64,000 nt of DNA from Leclercia sp. 29361 (GTDB lineage Bacteria > Pseudomonadota > Gammaproteobacteria > Enterobacterales > Enterobacteriaceae). The translations under genes were made by a program, and so were the position numbers. The notes beneath the pieces are model-generated. The model made no database searches and was not told the origin of the DNA. It saw nothing but the letters and a program-made list of their open reading frames with translations. This document shows, one piece after another, positions 8,781-13,794 of this stretch. The stretch covers positions 62,001-126,000 of the forward strand of contig NZ_CP049786.1 of the NCBI RefSeq assembly GCF_011290365.1. Direction: 5' to 3'. Numbering within the stretch: the first letter of the stretch is position 1; every line of letters starts with the position of its first letter.

Positions 8781-9080
8781 CTATATGTGAAATGCCACGC
8801 GCTTCCCCGTCGGAAGCTCAATATCCAGACTCAGCTTCCCGCCCATGGCTTCGATATAGCGTTTAAGCGTAGCGATTTTTAGCTCATTCCCGCGCTGTTC
8901 AAGTTGAGTGACTGCGGGCTGACTGATCCCCATCACCTCAGCGACGTGCTTTTGCGACAGTTTCAGCTCTTCGCGCATCATTTGCAGACCCGTTTCGAGG
9001 ATCATTTCGTCGGCCATCTCTTTGATGCGTTTTTGGCTTTCAGGGGAACGCGAAGCGATCGCTTCATTCAGGGTTTTCAA
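8781..9080 (-). CDS. XRE/HigA-like helix-turn-helix regulator, orphan antitoxin type
   Basis: The gene encodes a small DNA-binding protein of about 99 residues. The HTH is LSQKHVAEVMGISQPAVTQ followed by LEQRGNELKIATLKRYIEAM, the usual XRE recognition helix plus fourth helix, and the tail GGKLSLDIELPTG is typical of HigA-type antitoxins. I place the start at TTG 9080 because GGAG sits seven bases before it. An in-frame ATG at 9107 lacks an SD and would add nine residues. No RelE/HigB-like toxin gene lies on either side, so it seems solitary. An 18-bp perfect palindrome lies 34 bases upstream and is its likely autoregulatory site. It is divergent from the acetyltransferase gene. Confidence 0.75.
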   Translation of the reverse strand: MKTLNEAIASRSPESQKRIKEMADEMILETGLQMMREELKLSQKHVAEVMGISQPAVTQLEQRGNELKIATLKRYIEAMGGKLSLDIELPTGKRVAFHI

Positions 9081-9113
9081 TTTTTTGTCTCCATTGTTGC
9101 CAATCATGAATCG

Positions 9114-9131
9114 TATAAGCTACAGCTTATA
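9114..9131. promoter_or_regulatory. 18-bp perfect palindrome, candidate operator for the XRE regulator
   Basis: TATAAGCT-AC-AGCTTATA has perfect 8-bp arms with a 2-bp centre. It lies in the divergent promoter region between the XRE gene and the acetyltransferase gene. The size and symmetry fit a dimeric HTH antitoxin or repressor site, and it could control both genes. Confidence 0.6.
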
Positions 9132-9183
9132 AATGCACGTGCTTATGCTTGATGCAGATTTGTTTTTCGACCATGATCGCATT

Positions 9184-9621
9184 ATGAAAATCGAAACCGC
9201 AGTTCCTTCACACTTTGAACGTCTCGTCGCGATCTGGGAGTCCTCCGTTCGTGCCACTCACCACTTTCTGCAGGAGAGCGATATTGCGGCGTTACGCCCG
9301 TTATTACTCAACGCTTATCTGCCAAATTTAAACGTTGTTATTGCCCGGGATGAAACCGGCGCCATTCATGGCTTTTTGGGCGTGGATGAAAACCGCATTG
9401 AGATGCTGTTTGTCGACGATGCCAGCCGGGGAAAAGGCGTTGGCAAATATTTGCTGACTTATGCCATTGACCATTTGGGCGCTAACGAGGTGGACGTCAA
9501 CGAGCAAAACCCGCAGGGCGTTGGGTTTTACCAGCATATGGGGTTTGTGCAGATTGGGCGATCGGAGCTGGATGGGCAGGGTAATCCGTTTCCGTTGCTG
9601 CATATGCGGTACGAGGGTTAA
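9184..9621 (+). CDS. GNAT acetyltransferase, YjaB-like
   Basis: This GNAT-fold acyl-CoA N-acetyltransferase of 145 residues resembles E. coli YjaB along its length: VAIWESSVRATHHFL near the N-terminus, the acetyl-CoA loop RGKGVGKYLL (about residues 80-89, the R/Q-x-x-G-x-G/A signature), then VNEQNPQGVGFYQHMGF and a C-terminal GNPFPLLHMRY. YjaB has been reported as a protein lysine acetyltransferase; the substrate here is unknown. ATG 9184 gives the family length, while the upstream in-frame ATG at 9133 would overlap the palindrome region. It is divergent from an XRE regulator. It does not look like a TacT/AtaT toxin because no RHH antitoxin gene precedes it. Confidence 0.8.
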   Translation: MKIETAVPSHFERLVAIWESSVRATHHFLQESDIAALRPLLLNAYLPNLNVVIARDETGAIHGFLGVDENRIEMLFVDDASRGKGVGKYLLTYAIDHLGANEVDVNEQNPQGVGFYQHMGFVQIGRSELDGQGNPFPLLHMRYEG

Positions 9622-9636
9622 CGCCTGCACATACTG

Positions 9637-9674
9637 CCCCCTCGCCCCTTCGGGGAGAGGGCTGGGGTGAGGGG
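9637..9674. repeat. Interspersed palindrome of the CCCTCACCC...GGGGAGAGGG type
   Basis: A CCCCCTCGCCCCTTCGGGG core is followed by AGAGGGCTGGGGTGAGGGG. It shares its ends and inner arms with the double element at 16115-16229, so it is a second copy of the same interspersed family. It lies between the stops of two convergent genes. Confidence 0.75.
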
Positions 9675-9688
9675 AAACACACCGCAAC

Positions 9689-9720
9689 GCCGGGTGGCGG
9701 CTTCGCCTTACCCGGCCTAC
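9689..9720. repeat. REP-type palindrome
   Basis: GCCGGGTGGCGGCTTCGCC followed by TTACCCGGCCTAC is the REP (Y/Z) palindrome common in Enterobacter and relatives. Similar units lie at 33955, 38729 and 63754 in this window. It is intergenic between convergent genes. Confidence 0.8.
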
Positions 9721-9741
9721 AAAACCTGCATGGCGCGAACG

Positions 9742-10029
9742 TTACGCAGCGGCGAGCGCGCCTTCAACGCCTTTTAGCTTCTGCTGCGCCAGCTTTAACT
9801 CGTCTAACAGCTTCTTCTCATGTGGGCTATGCGCCATCACAACGATGCAGCCGTCCATGACTTTTACTGTGACTTTATCCCCAGTATCAAACCCCGCCGC
9901 ACGCAGCCATTTGCCAGAAAGGATCAGGTTTGGCGTACTGCGATCGAGACCTTGCGGGCGATATCCCACAATTAATGTACGCTCAGTTCCGGTTGCGGTG
10001 GTGTCTGGGGTAGAATGCGAATCAGCCAT
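9742..10029 (-). CDS. symE: SymE family toxin of a type I addiction module
   Basis: At 95 residues it resembles E. coli SymE, an SOS-induced protein with an AbrB/MazE-like swapped-hairpin fold. SymE was first described as an RNA-decay toxin; later work suggests it condenses the nucleoid. The signature is RTLIVGYRPQ, then NLILSGKWLRAAGF, then VKVMDGCIVVMA (about residues 22-75). ATG 10029 is chosen because AGGAG precedes it by six bases. The TTG at 10035 would bury the SD. A plus-strand antisense RNA is predicted over its start. No clear LexA box was identified in the 125-bp divergent region, so SOS control is not supported by what I see. Confidence 0.85.
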   Translation of the reverse strand: MADSHSTPDTTATGTERTLIVGYRPQGLDRSTPNLILSGKWLRAAGFDTGDKVTVKVMDGCIVVMAHSPHEKKLLDELKLAQQKLKGVEGALAAA

Positions 10030-10093
10030 AATCAACTCCTTGATAGTTGGTGAGGTTAGACGCTCCGGTGTGTTCGAGCATACTGGAGCGTTG
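10023..10093 (+). ncRNA. Predicted SymR-like antisense RNA opposite the symE start
   Basis: In E. coli, SymR is a roughly 77-nt RNA transcribed opposite the symE translation start. Here a plus-strand promoter candidate (TTCCGG, 18 bp, TAGAAT at 10011-10016) lies inside symE, pointing outward across its ATG and SD. Downstream, 10060-10072 pairs with 10079-10091 in a 13-bp stem with a 6-base loop. Two of its pairs are G-U on the plus strand but would be A-C mismatches on the minus strand, which argues that the functional RNA is the plus one. The 3' end is uncertain, as no U-run follows the stem. A second inverted repeat (GGAGG 10102-10106, CCTCC 10116-10120) followed by a T-rich stretch may be the true end. 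Confidence 0.5.
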
Positions 10094-10154
10094 ATAAAAA
10101 CGGAGGTTTAGGTGGCCTCCTAATTTGATTTAGAGTAGATGGATAGGTGGCCCC

Positions 10155-10346
10155 ATGTCAATCATAGCGCGCGAAAAAAAACCAAAAGGCGGCGGACAAT
10201 CCCCGCAGTTTAAAATGCGTATTGATCCGGCATTGAAGGAGCAGTTGGATGCTGTGGCGGCGGAAGAGGGGGTTAGTCTCGCCAGCTGGTTGAAGGAACT
10301 GGCGAGAGAGGCACTAAAACGTAAAGGGTTAGAACCTAAAGGATAA
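10155..10346 (+). CDS. Small ribbon-helix-helix protein, HicB/Arc-type antitoxin-like
   Basis: This 63-residue basic protein has a strand FKMRIDPALKEQLDAVA and helices up to SWLKELAREALKRKG, the pattern of a ribbon-helix-helix DNA-binding dimer as in Arc and the C-terminal part of HicB. A lysine-rich N-terminus precedes it. No HicA-like toxin gene is adjacent. It is divergent from symE across 125 bp and convergent with thsA, whose stop lies two bases from its own. It could be an orphan antitoxin, a regulator of symE, or a plasmid or phage remnant. Function is not established. Confidence 0.7.
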   Translation: MSIIAREKKPKGGGQSPQFKMRIDPALKEQLDAVAAEEGVSLASWLKELAREALKRKGLEPKG

Positions 10347-10348
10347 AA

Positions 10349-11185
10349 TTAAATTCCATTCCTAGCTGATTTAATATCCAAAAGGTTGATAGTGTCTATT
10401 TTATCTTCACTTATTACGATAGTTAAACGAGCTGGGTATTTAAATCTCATTTCACTTATTCTAAAAGTCCAAAGCATTATTTTTAAAAGCTCTTCGTCAC
10501 TGATGTTCCTATGTTCTTTAATTCTTGTTATACCAGATCCAAAAATTGGAACTGATACGTCACGCTGAGCATAAATTTTATTAACCTTATCCCAGAATGT
10601 TATTAGGAAAGAAAGATAGTCAGGCATTGTTAAATAAGCTTTATTATCTTCGTCAAAGCGCGAAAAAGCAGTGAGAATGAAGTCATCAACTACGCAAATA
10701 GTACCGAGTGAATATTTTTTTGTCTTGCCTTTTTTTCGTTTATTGTTTATCTCAATATATTCGCTTTCATCAAAATCATAATTTTCAATTTTATCATCAA
10801 GTAAGCTAGTAGTGTTTCTGAAGTATTTTTTTATATAAGTTCCATTTAACGATCTGGAAGATATGATGATCTCATCAACTTGAGTGTCAAAATATTCATT
10901 GAAGGCTATTGCTTTTAATCCATCTTGTTTAAATAGATCTCCAGATTTAACTGTAACTTTACTTCCTTCAACATCAAGTTCTATCTCTCTAAGATTATTT
11001 AAGTGAGACCATAGTCTAAAGTAAAATAATATTAAACATATAGCAAATATAATGAAAAGATAAATTTTAATATTATCTGGAATGTTAAAAAAAATTAATG
11101 CAATTGAAGATATCGTGCTGAAATAAGAGAGAAAACCTGAGAATTTACTTCTTACTCTCTCATCTAAAAACTTAATTTTTCTCAT
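10349..11185 (-). CDS. thsA: ThsA-type effector of a type II Thoeris system: two TM helices plus macro domain
   Basis: This 278-residue protein has two hydrophobic helices at about 18-34 and 41-57, then a cytosolic region 70-270 with macro-domain features. These are KVTVKSGDLF leading to AIAFNEYFDTQVDE (76-105), KYSLGTICVVDDFILTAFSR (157-176) and the nucleotide-loop VPIFGSGITRI (212-222). This matches DUF6430, the TM-macro ThsA of type II Thoeris. In that system the macro domain senses an ADP-ribose-derived signal (His-ADPR) made by the TIR partner, and the TM part is thought to breach the membrane and kill the infected cell. The TIR-like gene lies 44 bp upstream on the same strand. Base composition is far more AT-rich than the neighbours, pointing to horizontal transfer. 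Confidence 0.8.
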   Translation of the reverse strand: MRKIKFLDERVRSKFSGFLSYFSTISSIALIFFNIPDNIKIYLFIIFAICLILFYFRLWSHLNNLREIELDVEGSKVTVKSGDLFKQDGLKAIAFNEYFDTQVDEIIISSRSLNGTYIKKYFRNTTSLLDDKIENYDFDESEYIEINNKRKKGKTKKYSLGTICVVDDFILTAFSRFDEDNKAYLTMPDYLSFLITFWDKVNKIYAQRDVSVPIFGSGITRIKEHRNISDEELLKIMLWTFRISEMRFKYPARLTIVISEDKIDTINLLDIKSARNGI

Positions 11186-11200
11186 AGATTACCCATTTAC

Positions 11201-11228
11201 AATAGCCGCAACATAATTGCGGCTATTT
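11201..11228. terminator. Perfect hairpin between thsB and thsA
   Basis: AATAGCCGCAA (11201-11211) and TTGCGGCTATT (11217-11227) form a perfect 11-bp stem with a 5-base loop. On the plus strand it is followed by TTTTTT, so it is a strong intrinsic terminator against antisense transcription entering thsB. On the minus strand it lies between the thsB stop and the thsA ribosome site without a U-run, and could act as a processing or stability element. Confidence 0.7.
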
Positions 11229-11229
11229 T

Positions 11230-11787
11230 TTAATTATAAAAATAATCATTTGGTGCTTTTTGGCTTCCAAGTTGGAAATTTGTGTTATTCAAAGCCTTTT
11301 TTATTATTTCTTTATCCATAGGTACATGTAACACAGGTACTTCTTTTTTTGAATCACGGAAAACAGGAATAATACTCCATAGATCTTTAACTTTTTTTGA
11401 GAAAGTTTCGCCAGAACGAAGGGATTCTTTTGTAGATAATTCCGGATAAACAACAATTATTGGTAAATATAAACTGTTAATTGCGTAATCAATTTCTTCA
11501 CGCAATGCTCTGGAGTTTATTGTTGAAGAACTAAGAAATAAAATTAAATTTTTTGAGTTTCTTAGTCTTTGCCTAAGCCGGGGTTTGAGGGTCGTTTCCC
11601 AATCGCTTCCATCACGGACACTATAAGTAGAACTATGAGAATCATGAAATGGAAAACTTGAATCCTTTCCCTTCCAGCTACGTAATAAATTGTAATATAC
11701 AAAGTCACGAGTTGCATGTGCCCCAAGACTACTTGGATTAAAAGGTTCTGCTACATAAAAAGCACAATAATTTCCCAATGTGGACAT
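11230..11787 (-). CDS. thsB: ThsB-type TIR-like protein (DUF1863/MTH538 fold) of a type II Thoeris system
   Basis: This 185-residue TIR-like protein has YCAFYVAEPF as strand A, a long loop with FPFHDSHSS, NLILFLSSSTINSRALREEIDYAI (about 80-103) and LPIIVVYPEL (108-117). In ThsB proteins a Glu in the helix after the SSxT loop is the NAD+-cleaving residue; here Glu98 of REEI is the best candidate. Known ThsB proteins turn NAD+ into a cyclic or histidine-linked ADP-ribose signal upon phage infection. AAGGAA precedes ATG 11787 by seven bases. It is the first gene of a two-gene unit with the TM-macro effector and lies 222 bp from selC. A Thoeris role is inferred from fold and partner. Confidence 0.8.
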   Translation of the reverse strand: MSTLGNYCAFYVAEPFNPSSLGAHATRDFVYYNLLRSWKGKDSSFPFHDSHSSTYSVRDGSDWETTLKPRLRQRLRNSKNLILFLSSSTINSRALREEIDYAINSLYLPIIVVYPELSTKESLRSGETFSKKVKDLWSIIPVFRDSKKEVPVLHVPMDKEIIKKALNNTNFQLGSQKAPNDYFYN

Positions 11788-12009
11788 ATTAAATTTCCTT
11801 AAGTGTTACTCTAATGTAAAGATACTTTCGATGTGGGGAAGAAATAAATAGCGATTATTATTCACTTAACCCACAGGGCGTGCAATGATTATTTGTAAAA
11901 ATGACGTAGAGGTAACAGTAAAATATAATGAGAGAGGAACTGGTTTAAAATACTTGAAATTCTAAGTAGAGATTTTTGTACTTAATAAGTGGATAAATGA
12001 GAGGCATTT
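11788..12009. other. AT-rich gap between thsB and selC, with a 26-codon ORF of unknown meaning
   Basis: This 222-bp stretch must contain the thsB promoter (minus strand) and the junction of the accessory block with the tRNA gene. A plus-strand ORF at 11885-11965 encodes MIICKNDVEVTVKYNERGTG and six more residues. I recognise neither it nor any integrase remnant. No second copy of the selC 3' end is visible in the window. Confidence 0.4.
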
Positions 12010-12104
12010 TGGCGGAAGATCACAGGAGTCGAACCTGCCCGGGACCGCTGGCGGCCCCAACTGGATTTGAAGTCCAGCCACCTCACCGGAGATGACGATC
12101 TTCC
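12010..12104 (-). tRNA. selC: tRNA-Sec (anticodon TCA)
   Basis: The gene is 95 bases long, with the encoded CCA at 12012-12010, an 8-bp acceptor stem beginning GGAAGATC, a long extra arm and anticodon TCA (plus-strand tga at 12068-12070). The sequence is nearly identical to E. coli selC. It decodes UGA as selenocysteine after charging by SerRS and SelA, for formate dehydrogenases and similar enzymes. The 3' end faces the accessory block at 8.7-12.0 kb. selC is a well-known integration site for pathogenicity islands in enterobacteria, and the yicJ-yicI genes follow on the other side as in E. coli. Confidence 0.98.
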
Positions 12105-12135
12105 GCGCCTCGATTGCTACATGGAGGCGGGGCGC

Positions 12136-12141
12136 ATTATA
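12136..12141 (-). promoter_or_regulatory. -10 box of the selC promoter
   Basis: On the minus strand a perfect TATAAT lies 32 bases before the tRNA 5' end. The -35 region 17 bp further up (TGGGGT) is poor. The remaining 250 bp up to yicJ hold no other gene. Confidence 0.5.
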
Positions 12142-12387
12142 TCTACTTTCAATCATTTACCCCATCTTTTCCCACACCTATTTCACCCCTTTCTTGACCT
12201 GTGTTAAGCCCTCCAACCTAAACCTTAAGAAAATCCTCAGGTTACATTTTCCGCCGCCGCACTTTTACCGCGATCACAAAAAACAAGAAACGTAAAAACG
12301 TAACCAGAAAACGCAATACCTGCCCGCAGGTGAATGGTTTACAAAAACTGTAACCGGTCTCAGCGCCCTACGCGTGAAGGAATAACA

Positions 12388-13782
12388 ATGAAAAGCGAAG
12401 TCTTGTCCGTCAAAGAGAAAATTGGTTACGGCATGGGTGACGCCGCAAGTCACATCATCTTCGACAACGTCATGCTCTACATGATGTTCTTCTACACCGA
12501 TATCTTCGGTATCCCCGCCGGGTTCGTCGGCACCATGTTCCTGCTGGCGCGTGCGCTGGATGCCATCTCCGACCCCTGCATGGGGCTGCTTGCCGACCGC
12601 ACCCGCAGCCGCTGGGGTAAGTTCCGTCCGTGGATCCTGTTCGGCGCCATCCCGTTTGGTCTGGTCTGCGTGCTGGCCTACACCACGCCGGACCTCAGCC
12701 TGAACGGCAAGATGATCTACGCTGCCGTCACCTACACCCTGCTGACCCTGCTCTATACCGTGGTCAACATCCCTTACTGCGCACTGGGCGGGGTGATCAC
12801 CAACGACCCGACGCAGCGTATCTCCCTCCAGTCCTGGCGCTTCGTGCTGGCGACGGCGGGCGGCATGCTCTCTACGGTGCTGATGATGCCGCTGGTGAAT
12901 ATGATTGGCGGCGAGGATAAAGCGCTCGGCTTCCAGGGAGGCATCGCGGTGCTGTCGGTGGTGGCCTTCCTGATGCTGGCGTTCTGCTTCTTCACCACCA
13001 AAGAGCGCATCCAGGTGCCGCCGAGCACCACCTCCATGCGCGAAGATCTGCGCGACATCTGGCAGAACGATCAGTGGCGCATCGTCGGGCTGCTCACCAT
13101 CCTCAACATTCTGGCGGTCTGCGTACGCGGCGGCGCGATGATGTATTACGTCACCTGGATCCTCGGCTCGCCGGAGCTGTTCGTCGCCTTCCTCACCACC
13201 TACTGCGTCGGCAACCTGATTGGCTCCGCGCTGGCGAAACCGCTCACCGACTGGAAATGCAAAGTCAGCGTCTTCTGGTGGACCAACGCCCTGCTGGCGG
13301 TGGCGAGCGTGGCGATGTTCTTCGTGCCGATGCAGGCCAGCATCACCATGTTCGGCTTTATCTTCGTGATTGGCGTGCTGCACCAACTGGTGACGCCGAT
13401 CCAGTGGGTGATGATGTCCGACACCGTCGATTACGGCGAGTGGACCAACGGCAAACGCCTCACCGGCATCAGCTTTGCGGGCACGCTGTTCGTGCTCAAG
13501 CTGGGCCTGGCCCTGGGCGGGGCGTTAATCGGCTGGATGCTGGCAGGCGGCGGCTACGATGCCGCAGCCAAAACCCAGAACGGCGCCACCATCAGCATCA
13601 TCATCGCCCTGTTTACCCTGGTCCCGGCCGCGTGCTACCTGCTGAGCGCGGTGATCGCTAAACGCTACTACAGCCTGAAAACACCATTCCTGATGAAAAT
13701 TATGAACGACCTGGCGCAGGGCGCGCGTCGTAATCAGCAGGCGTTCAATACCCTGCCGGTCAGCAAAGAATTGCAGAACTAA
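12388..13782 (+). CDS. yicJ: GPH-family glycoside/cation symporter YicJ
   Basis: This 464-residue, 12-TM inner-membrane symporter of the glycoside-pentoside-hexuronide family (MelB relatives) is nearly identical in order of residues to E. coli YicJ (460). The start MKSEVLSVKEKIGYGMGDAA is the same as in E. coli, and the MelB-type motif DPCMGLLADRTRSRWGKFRP (about residues 55-75) carries the charged cation-site region. It is preceded by AAGGAATAACA and followed 12 bp later by the alpha-xylosidase gene, so the pair probably imports and hydrolyses an alpha-xyloside such as isoprimeverose. Substrate is inferred from the partner enzyme, not from direct evidence. Confidence 0.93.
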   Translation: MKSEVLSVKEKIGYGMGDAASHIIFDNVMLYMMFFYTDIFGIPAGFVGTMFLLARALDAISDPCMGLLADRTRSRWGKFRPWILFGAIPFGLVCVLAYTTPDLSLNGKMIYAAVTYTLLTLLYTVVNIPYCALGGVITNDPTQRISLQSWRFVLATAGGMLSTVLMMPLVNMIGGEDKALGFQGGIAVLSVVAFLMLAFCFFTTKERIQVPPSTTSMREDLRDIWQNDQWRIVGLLTILNILAVCVRGGAMMYYVTWILGSPELFVAFLTTYCVGNLIGSALAKPLTDWKCKVSVFWWTNALLAVASVAMFFVPMQASITMFGFIFVIGVLHQLVTPIQWVMMSDTVDYGEWTNGKRLTGISFAGTLFVLKLGLALGGALIGWMLAGGGYDAAAKTQNGATISIIIALFTLVPAACYLLSAVIAKRYYSLKTPFLMKIMNDLAQGARRNQQAFNTLPVSKELQN

Positions 13783-13794
13783 GAGGACGAAAGC

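Noticed and set aside
8781..9080. Complete higBA toxin-antitoxin operon
   Set aside because: No toxin-sized ORF is found upstream or downstream on the same strand; only the HigA-like part is present.
9184..9621. GNAT gene as toxin of a TacT/AtaT-type toxin-antitoxin pair
   Set aside because: Those toxins are preceded by an RHH antitoxin on the same strand; here the neighbour is a divergent XRE gene and the protein resembles YjaB.
10155..10346. HicAB toxin-antitoxin pair
   Set aside because: No HicA-like gene with a catalytic His dsRBD fold lies next to the RHH gene.
11788..12009. Integrase remnant beside selC
   Set aside because: No frame in this stretch shows tyrosine recombinase motifs; only a 26-codon ORF is present.
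12274..13386. Long minus-strand ORF (370 codons) opposite yicJ
   Set aside because: Histidine- and glutamine-rich composition typical of an antisense shadow of a GC-rich gene; yicJ on the other strand matches a known family along its full length.
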